Below, in pieces: positions 1 through 9,148 of a stretch of 64,000 nt of DNA; within the stretch, counting starts at the first letter, position 1, and every line of letters begins with the position of its first letter. This DNA is from Lactonifactor sp050944855 (GTDB taxonomy: Bacteria; Bacillota; Clostridia; Lachnospirales; Lachnospiraceae). Both the position numbers and the translations under genes were made by a program. The notes beneath the pieces were generated by a model, which did no database searches, was not told the DNA's origin, and saw nothing but the letters and a program-made list of their open reading frames with translations. Location of the stretch: NCBI GenBank assembly GCA_050944855.1, contig JBMNRU010000006.1:79964-143963 (forward strand), written 5' to 3'.

Positions 1-2
1 GG

Positions 3-122
3 TTTTCCTTTGGCTGCTGTTTAAGAAGGGGAAGTATTGACTATCCGGAATTATTAAGAGAGGCTGACCAAAAAATGTATGAAAATAAGCAGGAACGGAA
101 GGCAAAATCATTTTTCGGTTAA
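3..122 (+). CDS. GGDEF-domain protein, C-terminal fragment
   Basis: The window opens inside a gene whose last 39 codons read in the frame ending at TAA 120-122. The fragment contains a DYPELLREADQKMYENK stretch, which matches the last helix of GGDEF (diguanylate cyclase) domains, where an AD..MY..K signature is usual. The catalytic GG(D/E)EF loop lies outside the window, so activity cannot be judged. The role in cyclic-di-GMP synthesis is inferred from the family only. Confidence 0.7.
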   Translation, partial: FSFGCCLRRGSIDYPELLREADQKMYENKQERKAKSFFG

Positions 123-205
123 GGTTTCATTTTCTTACAGAAACTGTTATACTATTGCAAGTGGAATACAAGTAGGATGATTATCTTTTAGGAGTGAAAT
201 ATAAA

Positions 206-2020
206 ATGCATAAAGAATTTTTAATGGGAAATGAGGCAATTGCCCTTGGAGTGTTGGCAGCCGGTGTCAATCTGGTTGCAGGTTATCCGGGTACTCCTTC
301 AACAGAAGTGCTGGAGACAGTAGCCAGGCACAATCCGGGGAATGTTTATGTAGAATGGTCGGTTAATGAGAAGGCCGGTATGGAGGTTGCAGCCGGTGCA
401 GCGTACAGTGGCGCCCGTGCGATGGTGACGATGAAACAAGTTGGTTTGAATGTGGCATCGGATCCGCTGATGAGTTTGGAATATATCGGTGTAAAAGGCG
501 GTATGGTGGTAATGGTTGCAGATGATCCCGGTCCGATTTCCTCTCAGACGGAGCAGGATACGCGTACTTTTGCTGCTTTTGCCAAACTGCCTTTGTTTGA
601 TCCGTCATCGGTACAGGAAGCTTATGAAATGATTCAGGAAGCATTTACATATTCCGAGCAGTATCATACGCCAGTATTCTTCCGTTCTACCACACGTGTC
701 TGTCATGGATACGCTTCTATTGATGTGAAGGATCAAGAGGAATATTACGTAAATTCTCCCGAGGGATTTATTAAGGATTCGTCAAAATGGGTGATATTTC
801 CTCGTCTGTCAAACAGGAATCATAAAAAAATAGAGGAACGCAATGAACTTTTGTCTGATGTGTTCTCAGAATATAAGCGGAATTTTATCTGGAAGGAGTC
901 TAAAGGGGCTCCCCGTCGTGGTATTGCCACGCATGGCATCAGTTATGCGTATGCCATGGAGCATATGGATGAGGAGAACCATGTCCGTCTGCTCAAGATT
1001 ACTACCCCGTTTCCATTTCCGGAGAAGCTGGCCGTTTCCTTTTTGGAGGGTCTGGATGAAGTTCTCTGTCTGGAAGAACTGGATCCGGTTATAGAACGTG
1101 CACTCACCTATATTTGTGGAAAATATGGAATCAAAACAAAAATTCTTGGAAAGTTGACGGGAAATGTAGCCAATGCCGGTGAAAATTCTATGGAATCGGT
1201 TGGCAAGGCGATTTCTGATTTCCTTGGAGGTTCTTCAGAAGCAGCAGAGGCTGTGGATATGCCGCCTCTTCCGGTACGACCTCCGGTGTTGTGTGCCGGT
1301 TGTCCCCACCGTGCGTCCTTCTATGCCGTAAAGCAGGCGATGCGGGGAAGAAAGACGATTTTCTGCGGTGATATCGGCTGTTATACGCTGGGCAATGCAG
1401 CGCCCCTTGACATGGTGGACACCTGTCTGTGTATGGGCGCGGGCATTAATATTGCCCAGGGGGTCGGACACATAGAGCCGGACACGGTGTGTTTTGCGTT
1501 TGTGGGTGATTCTACATTCTTTGCTTCCGGTATTACCGGTGTGATCAATGCGGTTTATAACCAGGCGAATATGACGCTGATTATATTGGATAATTCCACT
1601 ACTGCGATGACCGGTCATCAGCCGCATCCGGGTACCGGACATACCATGATGGGAGAAATCGTGGAAAAGGTCAATATGGAGAAGATTTTGCGGGCTATCG
1701 GACTGACAACAGTGGAACGTGTGAATCCACTGTGCTTGGATGAAGCGGTTGCGTGTGTGCAGCGCGTTGCGGATCAGCCGGGAGTGAAGGCGATTATCTT
1801 TCAATCGCCGTGTATTGCGCTGACAAAGCCTGCGGGCAAGTCGGTGGTAGATGCTGACAAGTGTATCGGCTGTCAGAAATGTATTCGCGAACTTGGATGT
1901 CCGGGTCTGATTTTAGCAGACAAAAAGGCAGTTATTGATCCGTCCCAGTGTACCGGATGTACACTGTGTGAGCAGGTCTGCCCGTTAGGTGCGATTTCCG
2001 GAGGTGGCAAGAATGAATAA
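206..2020 (+). CDS. iorA: Indolepyruvate ferredoxin oxidoreductase alpha subunit
   Basis: Large subunit (604 aa) of the thiamine-diphosphate enzyme that oxidatively decarboxylates aryl-pyruvates to aryl-acetyl-CoA and reduces ferredoxin. The N-terminus has the pyruvate:ferredoxin-oxidoreductase-like fold (AGYPGTPSTE). The middle holds the TPP-binding part (CGDIGCYTLG, then GDSTFF). The C-terminal tail carries two 4Fe-4S motifs, cysteines near 553/556/559/565 and 582/585/588/592. ATG 206 is chosen because AGGAG lies 11 nt upstream; the GTG at 194 overlaps that ribosome binding site. It overlaps iorB by 8 nt, indicating translational coupling, and paaK follows. Length and motifs are typical of the family. 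Confidence 0.95.
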   Translation: MHKEFLMGNEAIALGVLAAGVNLVAGYPGTPSTEVLETVARHNPGNVYVEWSVNEKAGMEVAAGAAYSGARAMVTMKQVGLNVASDPLMSLEYIGVKGGMVVMVADDPGPISSQTEQDTRTFAAFAKLPLFDPSSVQEAYEMIQEAFTYSEQYHTPVFFRSTTRVCHGYASIDVKDQEEYYVNSPEGFIKDSSKWVIFPRLSNRNHKKIEERNELLSDVFSEYKRNFIWKESKGAPRRGIATHGISYAYAMEHMDEENHVRLLKITTPFPFPEKLAVSFLEGLDEVLCLEELDPVIERALTYICGKYGIKTKILGKLTGNVANAGENSMESVGKAISDFLGGSSEAAEAVDMPPLPVRPPVLCAGCPHRASFYAVKQAMRGRKTIFCGDIGCYTLGNAAPLDMVDTCLCMGAGINIAQGVGHIEPDTVCFAFVGDSTFFASGITGVINAVYNQANMTLIILDNSTTAMTGHQPHPGTGHTMMGEIVEKVNMEKILRAIGLTTVERVNPLCLDEAVACVQRVADQPGVKAIIFQSPCIALTKPAGKSVVDADKCIGCQKCIRELGCPGLILADKKAVIDPSQCTGCTLCEQVCPLGAISGGGKNE

Positions 2021-2585
2021 GAATATTATTTTGTGCGGTGTAGGCGGACAGGGGACTGTCCTGGCCTCTAAACTGATCGCTGCGGCGGCAATGGAGAAAA
2101 ATATTCCGGTTATGACTGCGGAAACAATTGGTATGGCGCAGCGGGGCGGCAGTGTATTCAGCCATCTGCGCATGGGTGAGGGACTGTATTCGCCGCTTAT
2201 TGGTAAAGGTTTGGCAGATATGATTATTGGTTTTGAACCGGGAGAGACAGTGCGTATGCTGCCCTTTCTCAGAAAGGGTGGTTCCGTGGTAGTCAGCAGC
2301 CGGGCCATTATGCCTGTCAGCGCTACGATCGGAGATTCTGCGTACAGCGCAGAAGATATGATAAATTATCTCCGTCAGAAGGTCAGCCATCTGACGATCA
2401 TTGACAGTCAAAAGGCTGCCTGCGATCTGGGCTCTTCCAAAGTTTTGAATGTTGTTCTTCTGGGGGCTGCTGTGAGAAGTGGTGAGCTGGGGCTGACATT
2501 GGAAGATATTCAGACAGCAATCCGAAATAAAGTGCCGGAGAAATTTCAAAAGTTGAATATAAGAGCATTGGCTTATACAGAGTAA
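2013..2585 (+). CDS. iorB: Indolepyruvate oxidoreductase beta subunit
   Basis: Small subunit (190 aa) of indolepyruvate:ferredoxin oxidoreductase, the gamma-domain homologue of 2-oxoacid oxidoreductases. It begins NIILCGVGGQGTVLASK, the glycine-rich loop typical of the family, and has the conserved AQRGGSVFSHLR stretch. ATG 2013 is preferred: GGAGG sits 8 nt upstream inside iorA, and the ATGAATAA overlap couples the two subunits. Upstream in-frame codons belong to the overlapping iorA reading region. With IorA it forms the ferredoxin-reducing complex in the cytosol. Confidence 0.95.
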   Translation: MNKNIILCGVGGQGTVLASKLIAAAAMEKNIPVMTAETIGMAQRGGSVFSHLRMGEGLYSPLIGKGLADMIIGFEPGETVRMLPFLRKGGSVVVSSRAIMPVSATIGDSAYSAEDMINYLRQKVSHLTIIDSQKAACDLGSSKVLNVVLLGAAVRSGELGLTLEDIQTAIRNKVPEKFQKLNIRALAYTE

Positions 2586-2612
2586 TTACATAGAAAGGTG
2601 ACATAACTTAAA

Positions 2613-3848
2613 ATGAAGATAAATCAAACACAATTGGATCTGGTGAATAAACAGGTTTCCCGCCTGGTTGCCACAGATAGTTTTTATGGAAAACGTCTCA
2701 GGGAAGCGGGAATTACGAAAGTAGAGACGGTAGAGGATTTTACTAAGCTGCCATTTTCAGAAAAAAAAGATCTGCGTGATGCATATCCCCTTGGACTGAT
2801 GGTGGTGCCGGAAGAAGAGATCGTCCGTATCCATTCCTCCTCAGGAACAACCGGCCTTCCGGTTATCATTCCCTATACGGAAAAGGATGTGGATGACTGG
2901 GGCGAAATGTTTAAGCGCTGTTATGAAATGGCGGGCATTACCAATCAGGACCGGATTCAGATTACACCCGGTTATGGTCTGTGGACGGCCGGTATCGGAT
3001 TCCAGAATGGTGCGGAAAAGCTGGGGGCGATGGTGATTCCAACAGGTCCAGGCAATACCAACAAACAGCTTCAGATGATGGCGGATCTGAAAACTACTGT
3101 TTTGTGTGCAACTTCTTCGTATGCTCTGCTTTTGGCCGAGGAAATTGAAAGACGGGGCATCAAAGACCAGATTCATCTGAAAAAGGGCGTCATAGGTTCA
3201 GAACGCTGGGGAGAAAAGATGCGTAACCATATTTCCAGCGAGCTTGAGATCGAATTGTATGATATTTATGGTTTGACAGAAATTTATGGCCCCGGCATCG
3301 GGATCAGCTGTAAATATGACACCGGTATGCATTACTGGGATGATTATGTATATCTGGAAATCATTGATCCGGTCACCGGCGAGCCGGTACCAGATGGAGA
3401 AATGGGTGAAATTGTGATTACCACATTGGTAAAAGAAGGTGCACCGCTCATTCGTTACCGTACACATGATCTGTCCCGTATTGTTCCGGGCGAGTGCCCG
3501 TGCGGAAGCAGATTCCCGCGTATTGATACCATTATGGGCAGAACAGATGATATGATGAAGATTAAAGGTGTCAATGTGTTCCCAAGTCAGATCGAGGAGA
3601 TTCTGCAAATGTTCCCGGAGGTTTCCGGAGAATATCAGATTCGTATTTCTCATTTGGACAGCAGGGATACCATGCGTATTTATGTGGAAACCAACGGACA
3701 TGTAGATTTTAATGATCTTAGTAAACGTATTGCAGAAACGGTAAAGAGTAGAATTGGCTTTACACCGCTGGTAAAAGTAGTTGAAATTGGCGTTCTGCCC
3801 CGCAGTGAAAAGAAAACACAGCGGGTTATTGACGAACGTTACGACTAA
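2613..3848 (+). CDS. paaK: Phenylacetate-CoA ligase-type AMP-forming ligase
   Basis: Adenylate-forming ligase of 411 aa, somewhat shorter than proteobacterial PaaK (about 430 aa). It has the P-loop-like SSGTTGLP motif near residue 78, a YGLTEIYGPG motif, and a C-terminal domain with GRTDDMMKIKGVNVFPSQ. The family activates aryl-acetates to CoA thioesters using ATP. Downstream of iorAB it more plausibly runs in reverse or couples to IOR, yielding ATP from aryl-acetyl-CoA during aromatic amino acid fermentation; that direction is inferred. It starts 27 nt after iorB and ends at a terminator, so iorA-iorB-paaK form one operon. The exact aryl substrate cannot be read from the sequence. Confidence 0.9.
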   Translation: MKINQTQLDLVNKQVSRLVATDSFYGKRLREAGITKVETVEDFTKLPFSEKKDLRDAYPLGLMVVPEEEIVRIHSSSGTTGLPVIIPYTEKDVDDWGEMFKRCYEMAGITNQDRIQITPGYGLWTAGIGFQNGAEKLGAMVIPTGPGNTNKQLQMMADLKTTVLCATSSYALLLAEEIERRGIKDQIHLKKGVIGSERWGEKMRNHISSELEIELYDIYGLTEIYGPGIGISCKYDTGMHYWDDYVYLEIIDPVTGEPVPDGEMGEIVITTLVKEGAPLIRYRTHDLSRIVPGECPCGSRFPRIDTIMGRTDDMMKIKGVNVFPSQIEEILQMFPEVSGEYQIRISHLDSRDTMRIYVETNGHVDFNDLSKRIAETVKSRIGFTPLVKVVEIGVLPRSEKKTQRVIDERYD

Positions 3849-3875
3849 TCTGTAAAGTTTAGAGATACAGACAGG

Positions 3876-3911
3876 AAAAGTCACTCTTGCCTTTGACGAG
3901 AGGGACTTTTT
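3876..3911 (+). terminator. Rho-independent terminator after paaK
   Basis: AAAAGTCACTCT (3876-3887) pairs with AGAGGGACTTTT (3899-3910) with one internal mismatch, and the right arm runs into a T stretch. It closes the iorAB-paaK operon. Confidence 0.75.
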
Positions 3912-3930
3912 GCTCTATAAGGAAATTTGA

Positions 3931-4788
3931 ATGGAAAAAATAAAGTTACTTACGGCCATGGCCATTGTGGGAACAATTGGTATTTTTGTGAATGAAATAC
4001 CGCTTTCCTCTGCTGTTATTGCGTGTGCCAGGTCAGTGCTGGGCACTGCGTTTATCGCTGTGGTGATGGTTTTTTCTCATAAAAAACTTCACTGGGATGC
4101 GATAAAGGAAAATGGGCTGCTGCTGCTTTTGTCCGGGGCGGCGCTGGGATTCAACTGGATTTTATTATTTGAGGCATATAAGTATACCACAGTTGCCATT
4201 GCCACATTGTGCTACTATATGGCACCGGTATTTGTTATTATTCTTTCTCCGGTTGTGTTAAAGGAGAAACTTACATGGAGAAAGTGTATATGTACTGCGG
4301 GCGCCGTTTTTGGTGCCGTGATGATCTCCGGGGCGCTGGGCGGCAGTATGCAGGGCGGCAGAGGAATCTTTTTGGGGCTTTGTGCAGCAACATTGTATTG
4401 TTTTATTATTTTGATGAATAAGAGTTTGCATGATATCGAAGGTTTGGAGAGAACCCTTTGTCAGCTGGGTGTTTCCGCAGTGGTTATGGTATTATATACG
4501 ATGATGACAGTAGATATCCGTGCCTTGGAGTTTACCCGGCATTCTGTAGTTCTGCTGCTTGTAGTGGGAATTATTCACACGGGTATCGTATATATGTTTT
4601 TCTTTTCTGCAGTGGGGAAATTGCCGGCGCAGACTTCTTCTGTGTTAAGTTACATAGACCCGATTGTGGCGGTCCTTTTGTCCGCCGTTCTTTTGCATCA
4701 GTCTATGACAATCATGCAGATAATGGGAATGGTGTTGATTCTGGGAAGTACTCTGATGAGTGAACTATTGCCGGAGAAGGAGAGGTAA
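3931..4788 (+). CDS. EamA/DMT-superfamily transporter
   Basis: Integral membrane protein of 285 aa with about ten hydrophobic segments arranged as two EamA repeats, the size usual for drug/metabolite transporters. The YMAPVFVIILSPVVLKEKLT stretch at the end of the first repeat and SYIDPIVAVLLSAVLL at the end of the second are characteristic. The substrate cannot be predicted. ATG 3931 follows AAGGAAA. The acetyltransferase gene starts 3 nt after the stop, so the two are probably co-transcribed. Confidence 0.85.
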   Translation: MEKIKLLTAMAIVGTIGIFVNEIPLSSAVIACARSVLGTAFIAVVMVFSHKKLHWDAIKENGLLLLLSGAALGFNWILLFEAYKYTTVAIATLCYYMAPVFVIILSPVVLKEKLTWRKCICTAGAVFGAVMISGALGGSMQGGRGIFLGLCAATLYCFIILMNKSLHDIEGLERTLCQLGVSAVVMVLYTMMTVDIRALEFTRHSVVLLLVVGIIHTGIVYMFFFSAVGKLPAQTSSVLSYIDPIVAVLLSAVLLHQSMTIMQIMGMVLILGSTLMSELLPEKER

Positions 4789-4790
4789 AG

Positions 4791-5330
4791 ATGGATAAGG
4801 AAACTACATGGTTGATCCGTAAGGCATCTGTGGATGAATACAAGGCGGTCAGGAAATTTTATCATGATCTGATCGATCGGATGCAGGATGCCCAATATGG
4901 ACCGGGATGGGAAAAAGAGGTGTATCCTTCGGATGCTTATCTTAAGGAATCTCTTGAGAAACAGGAGCTCTTTGTGGGTATCCAGGATGGTCAGATCATC
5001 GCAGCTATGATCATAAATCACAGCTGTAATGAAAGCTATAAAAAGGTACAGTTTTCCACTACATTTGCAGAAAATGAGGTTATGGTGATCCATGCGTTGG
5101 GAGTCCTTCCTGACTTTGGACGGAACGGATATGGAAAGAAACTGGTGGAAAAAGCCGTTTCTTACGCAAAAGAATACGAACAGAAGGCACTTCGTCTGGA
5201 TGTGCTGGGAGGCAACCTGCCGGCAGAGAAGTTATATACCGGCATAGGATTCCGGTATATCAGTACGATTCCTATGTTCTATGAGGATACCGGATGGACA
5301 GAGTACAAGGTCTATGAATATCTTTTGTAA
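4791..5330 (+). CDS. GNAT-family N-acetyltransferase
   Basis: Protein of 179 aa with the GNAT fold. It has an N-terminal alpha/beta region, an acetyl-CoA loop LGVLPDFGRNGYGKKL (R/QxxGxG/A type), and the C-terminal LDVLGGNLPAEKLYTGIGFRY segment seen when these enzymes bind amine substrates. The acceptor is unknown. ATG 4791 is preceded by GGAGAGG in the end of the DMT gene. The MATE gene starts 19 nt downstream, giving a DMT-GNAT-MATE cluster. Confidence 0.85.
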   Translation: MDKETTWLIRKASVDEYKAVRKFYHDLIDRMQDAQYGPGWEKEVYPSDAYLKESLEKQELFVGIQDGQIIAAMIINHSCNESYKKVQFSTTFAENEVMVIHALGVLPDFGRNGYGKKLVEKAVSYAKEYEQKALRLDVLGGNLPAEKLYTGIGFRYISTIPMFYEDTGWTEYKVYEYLL

Positions 5331-5349
5331 AAGGTATGAGGATGATATC

Positions 5350-6729
5350 ATGAGTAGGAAAAGCAAAAAAAAGTATGAAATAGATATGTGCAGCGGTTCC
5401 GTATTGAAAAAGCTGCTGCTTTTTGCGGTACCGCTTATGTTTTCAAGCATGCTTCAGCTGCTGTTTAATGCCGCAGATATTGTTATCGTGGGACGGTTTG
5501 CGGGGGATAATTCTCTGGCGGCAGTGGGATCGAATACAGCATTGATCGGTCTGATGACAAATCTGTTTGTGGGCCTGTCCGTAGGTGTTAATGTGCTGGC
5601 TGCCCGGCTTTACGGAGCAGGAGAAAAAGAAGAGCTGAACAGAGCAGTCCATACGGCAATGCTGTTAAGTATGATCAGCGGCGTTTTATTGACTGTTATC
5701 GGCATTTTTATGGCAAAGAAGATTTTGATCTGGATGCATGCACCGGAGGATGTGCTGGAATTGGCGGCCGTCTATCTGAGAACATATTTTTTTGGCATGC
5801 CGGCCATGATGATCTATAATTTCGGAAGCGCCGTTCTGCGTGCTGTGGGAGACACAAAGCGACCATTGTATTATCTGTCTGCGGCGGGATTGATCAATCT
5901 GCTTTTGAATATGCTCTTTGTAATCGTACTGCATTTGGATGTGTTTGGTGTAGGACTGGCAACAGTAATCTCACAAAGCATAGCGGCATTTTTGATGGTA
6001 CACTGCCTGTTAAAGGAAGAAGGTGTATTAAAATTAACGCCGGGGAATCTTCGTTTGGATAAAAAAGAACTGCTGCATATCCTGCGGGTGGGAATACCTG
6101 CCGGCGTGCAGAATATCCTATATGACATGTCTAATGTGGTGGTACAGGCGTCCATTAATATTTTTGGTGCCGTGGTAGTGGCGGCAAATTCTGCTGCGGA
6201 GAGTATCGAAAACTTTGTTCTGTTTGGGATGATGGCATTTAGTCAGGTAATTCTTTCTTTTGTAGGACAAAACATAGGCCGTGGGGAAATGAAGCGTATT
6301 GGCCGCGGTGTACTGGTGGGAATTCTTTGTTCTGTCGGAGCGGGATTGCTGCTGGGAGGAGGCGTATTGATTTTTGGCGAACAGCTGCTGGGCCTCTATA
6401 CTTCCAGTGATGACGTGGTCCGAGAGGGGATGATCCGTTTACAGCTGATTCTTCTGGCTTATCCGCTGTGCGGTGCCCTGGACGGACTGGTGAGTGCTAT
6501 GAGAGGCATGGGACAGGCTTTTATCCCTACAGGGATTACTCTTTTGGGTGTCTGTGGCCTGCGTCTGATTTGGATGGCGACTGTGTTTCAGACAGCGGCA
6601 TTTCATCGAGTAGAAACCATTTATGTTGTCTATCCCATTAGCTGGCTTGTTACATTGTGCGCACAGTTTATTTGCTTTATTGTGATAAAGAGAAAAGTTA
6701 CAAAAGTATTTGCAGAAGCAAACATATGA
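5350..6729 (+). CDS. MATE-family efflux transporter
   Basis: Protein of 459 aa with twelve predicted membrane segments and typical MATE signatures (LLLFAVPLMFSSMLQLLFN, FAGDNSLAAVGSNTAL). The family exports cationic drugs or metabolites in exchange for Na+ or H+. ATG 5350 is chosen because GAGG lies 8 nt upstream; the earlier in-frame ATG is inside the acetyltransferase gene and lacks a site. Neighbours are a GNAT enzyme and an SDR-like protein; the substrate is unknown. Confidence 0.9.
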   Translation: MSRKSKKKYEIDMCSGSVLKKLLLFAVPLMFSSMLQLLFNAADIVIVGRFAGDNSLAAVGSNTALIGLMTNLFVGLSVGVNVLAARLYGAGEKEELNRAVHTAMLLSMISGVLLTVIGIFMAKKILIWMHAPEDVLELAAVYLRTYFFGMPAMMIYNFGSAVLRAVGDTKRPLYYLSAAGLINLLLNMLFVIVLHLDVFGVGLATVISQSIAAFLMVHCLLKEEGVLKLTPGNLRLDKKELLHILRVGIPAGVQNILYDMSNVVVQASINIFGAVVVAANSAAESIENFVLFGMMAFSQVILSFVGQNIGRGEMKRIGRGVLVGILCSVGAGLLLGGGVLIFGEQLLGLYTSSDDVVREGMIRLQLILLAYPLCGALDGLVSAMRGMGQAFIPTGITLLGVCGLRLIWMATVFQTAAFHRVETIYVVYPISWLVTLCAQFICFIVIKRKVTKVFAEANI

Positions 6730-6754
6730 TAAAAGAAACAGAAAGGAGATATCT

Positions 6755-7777
6755 ATGAAAGCGTTATTTATTGGCGGAACGGGAACCATCAGTACAGAGG
6801 TGACAAAATTATTTGTGAAAAACGGCGGAGATCTGTATCTTTTAAACCGGGGACAGAGAAAGCGTCAGATTCCGGAAGGAGTAAAAGTGCTGATTGGTGA
6901 TATCAACGATGAAGAAGGTGTTGCGAAACTTCTGGAAGGTCATTTCTTTGATGTGATTGTGGACTTTCAGTGTTTCAACGCGGAACAGGCAGAGAGGGAT
7001 TTTCGTCTGTTTCATGGAAAGACAAAGCAGTATATTGTCATCAGCTCTGCGGCCGGCTATATGAAGCCATGTGCGAATTCTCCAATCGTGGAGAGCATGC
7101 CTCTGCGCAATCCGTACTGGGAATATGCCCGTGACAAGATTGCCCTGGAGACTGTAATGCACCGGCATTTCAGAGAGGATAATTTCCCGGTAACGATCGT
7201 ACGTCCAAGCCACACCTACGGGGAACGCAATCAGGTGGTAGACTGCTGGACAGTATTGACCAGAATCCGAAAAGGAAAACCCGTCATCATTCATGGAGAC
7301 GGCACCACTCTCTGGACATTAACCCACAGCCGCGATTTTGCAAAAGCATTTGTGGGATTGATGGGAAATATCCATGCAATCGGTGATACCGTACACATTA
7401 CCTCTGACGAAGCGCTGACCTGGAATCAGATTTTTGAGATTATTGCAGATATCTTCGGGGTAAAATTAAACGCCGTGCATGTATCGACGGAATTTATCGC
7501 AGATACCAGAGAAGAGTTGAGAGGCGGATATTTTGGAGACCGGTCCAATAATGTGGTTTTTGATAATTCCAGAATTAAGAGTTATGTTCCGGATTTTGTG
7601 GCGAAGATCCCATTTGCAGAGGGATATAAGGAAGTGGTAGCATACTATCTGGCACATCCTGAACTGCAGGAAGAAGATCCGGATTACAGTGCATGGTGTG
7701 ACGCCGTGGCAGAGGAACATCAGGCTGCTATTGAACGGGTAAATAAAAGACTGGGGAATTTAGTGTATTCAAAGTAA
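6755..7777 (+). CDS. NAD-dependent epimerase/dehydratase-family protein
   Basis: Extended short-chain dehydrogenase-like protein of 340 aa. The N-terminus MKALFIGGTGTIS is a Rossmann dinucleotide loop, and YARDK gives the YxxxK catalytic pair. It resembles the NAD-epimerase subgroup that also includes chloroplast CSP41 proteins, so a nucleotide-sugar substrate is possible but unproven. ATG 6755 follows AAAGGAG by 6 nt. A terminator follows directly. Confidence 0.8.
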   Translation: MKALFIGGTGTISTEVTKLFVKNGGDLYLLNRGQRKRQIPEGVKVLIGDINDEEGVAKLLEGHFFDVIVDFQCFNAEQAERDFRLFHGKTKQYIVISSAAGYMKPCANSPIVESMPLRNPYWEYARDKIALETVMHRHFREDNFPVTIVRPSHTYGERNQVVDCWTVLTRIRKGKPVIIHGDGTTLWTLTHSRDFAKAFVGLMGNIHAIGDTVHITSDEALTWNQIFEIIADIFGVKLNAVHVSTEFIADTREELRGGYFGDRSNNVVFDNSRIKSYVPDFVAKIPFAEGYKEVVAYYLAHPELQEEDPDYSAWCDAVAEEHQAAIERVNKRLGNLVYSK

Positions 7778-7790
7778 AAGCAAGAAGAAA

Positions 7791-7817
7791 GGGGCTGCTA
7801 CGGCAGCCTCTTTTTTC
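7791..7817 (+). terminator. Terminator after the NAD-epimerase gene
   Basis: GGGGCTGC and GCAGCCTC form a compact hairpin with a short loop, followed by a six-T run (7811-7816). Confidence 0.8.
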
Positions 7818-7828
7818 TGTGCGATAAA

Positions 7829-7857
7829 TTGACAAAATATAAGAGAAAAAATATAAT
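7829..7857 (+). promoter_or_regulatory. Sigma-A promoter of the DUF554 gene
   Basis: TTGACA (7829-7834), a 17-nt spacer and TATAAT (7852-7857): a perfect consensus vegetative promoter 58 nt upstream of the DUF554 start codon. Confidence 0.85.
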
Positions 7858-7914
7858 GTACATGTTATATTCAGGCATTTTACGAAGAACTTTTGAGTAA
7901 AGGACAGCAGAAAA

Positions 7915-8634
7915 ATGGTGGGAATCGGAACAATCGTAAATGGTGCGGCAGTGATCGCGGGAGGGATCATCGGCCTTTGTTGTAAGAAAGGCATGAGCCA
8001 GCGATTTCAGGATATTATTATGCAGGCCGCAGGCCTGGCAGTGTTGTTTATCGGCATTTCCGGGGCATTGGAGAAAATGTTCGCAGTGCAGGATGGCAGT
8101 ATCAGCACCCATGGAACGATGATGGTGGTGCTTTCCCTGGTGATCGGTGCGTTTATCGGGGAATTGTTAAATATTGAGAAACATATAGAAGATCTGGGAG
8201 AGTGGCTGAAAAAGAAATTGAAAAGTGAAGGGGATTCTCTTTTCATGGAAGGATTTTTAACCACATCCCTGACTATTTGCATTGGTGCTATGGCTGTGGT
8301 GGGTTCTTTACAGGACGGGCTGTTGGGAGATCCTTCAATGCTGTTTACAAAAGCAATATTAGATGGTGTGATTGTCATCGTATTTGCAGCTGCATTTGGA
8401 AAGGGTGCGATCTGCTCTGTAGTTCCCCTTGTATTGTTTCAGGGAAGTATCACTTTGTTTGCAAAGTTGATAGAACCATTTTTGACAAACAGGATGATTG
8501 ACGGTATGTCGATGATCGGCTCCATGCTGATTTTCTGTGTGGGATTGAATATACTTTTCCCAAAGAAAATGAAGGTAGCGAATATGCTTCCGTCATTGGT
8601 GATAGCAGTGATTTATGTAGTGCTGGGCTTTTAA
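7915..8634 (+). CDS. DUF554 family membrane protein
   Basis: Membrane protein of 239 aa with about six hydrophobic segments. It starts GIGTIVNGAAVIAGGIIG, the hallmark of DUF554 (YdfK-like) proteins, and has the internal TASLTICIGAMAV-like stretch (here TTSLTICIGAMAVVGSLQDG). No biochemical role is established for the family. It has its own consensus promoter, and ogt begins 14 nt after its stop. Confidence 0.85.
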   Translation: MVGIGTIVNGAAVIAGGIIGLCCKKGMSQRFQDIIMQAAGLAVLFIGISGALEKMFAVQDGSISTHGTMMVVLSLVIGAFIGELLNIEKHIEDLGEWLKKKLKSEGDSLFMEGFLTTSLTICIGAMAVVGSLQDGLLGDPSMLFTKAILDGVIVIVFAAAFGKGAICSVVPLVLFQGSITLFAKLIEPFLTNRMIDGMSMIGSMLIFCVGLNILFPKKMKVANMLPSLVIAVIYVVLGF

Positions 8635-8648
8635 TGGGAGGATGAACT

Positions 8649-9122
8649 ATGAAAGAACGTGATGGCTGGAATTATTCTTTTCCCATCGGTGATTTGGAGA
8701 TAGAAGCGGATGGCACGGGGATAACTTATATCGGTTTTTTGAAACAGGACACAGAGCCAAACTGCAGAAGGCGGGAAACGCCCATGATTGTGGAGGCGAA
8801 ACGGCAGTTAGATGAATATTTTGCGGGCAGACGGAAAGAATTTGACTTTCCCTTATCCATGCAGGGCACGCCATTTCAGAAAAAGGTATGGAAGGCTCTG
8901 CGGCAGATTCCCTATGGGGAAACCCGTTCTTATCAGGAGATTGCAGAGGCAGTGGGAAATCAGAAGGCCTGCCGTGCGGTGGGGATGGCGAATCATCACA
9001 ATCCGGTACTTATCGCGGTGCCCTGTCACCGCGTCATTGGAAAAAATGGAAGCCTGGTAGGATATGGTGGTGGCCTGGATGTAAAGAAGCAGTTATTAGA
9101 ATTGGAAAAGCAGTTTACATAA
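8649..9122 (+). CDS. ogt: Methylated-DNA--protein-cysteine methyltransferase
   Basis: Suicide DNA-repair protein of 157 aa that removes alkyl groups from O6-alkylguanine. The active-site motif PCHRVIG is present with the acceptor cysteine near residue 126. The helix-turn-helix part GTPFQKKVWKALRQIPYG and the asparagine hinge (NPVLIAVPCH) are also visible. Length matches the single-domain enzyme. It follows the DUF554 gene closely and precedes an FmdE-like gene by 26 nt. Confidence 0.93.
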   Translation: MKERDGWNYSFPIGDLEIEADGTGITYIGFLKQDTEPNCRRRETPMIVEAKRQLDEYFAGRRKEFDFPLSMQGTPFQKKVWKALRQIPYGETRSYQEIAEAVGNQKACRAVGMANHHNPVLIAVPCHRVIGKNGSLVGYGGGLDVKKQLLELEKQFT

Positions 9123-9148
9123 GAAATAGACGGAATAGGAGAAGTGTG

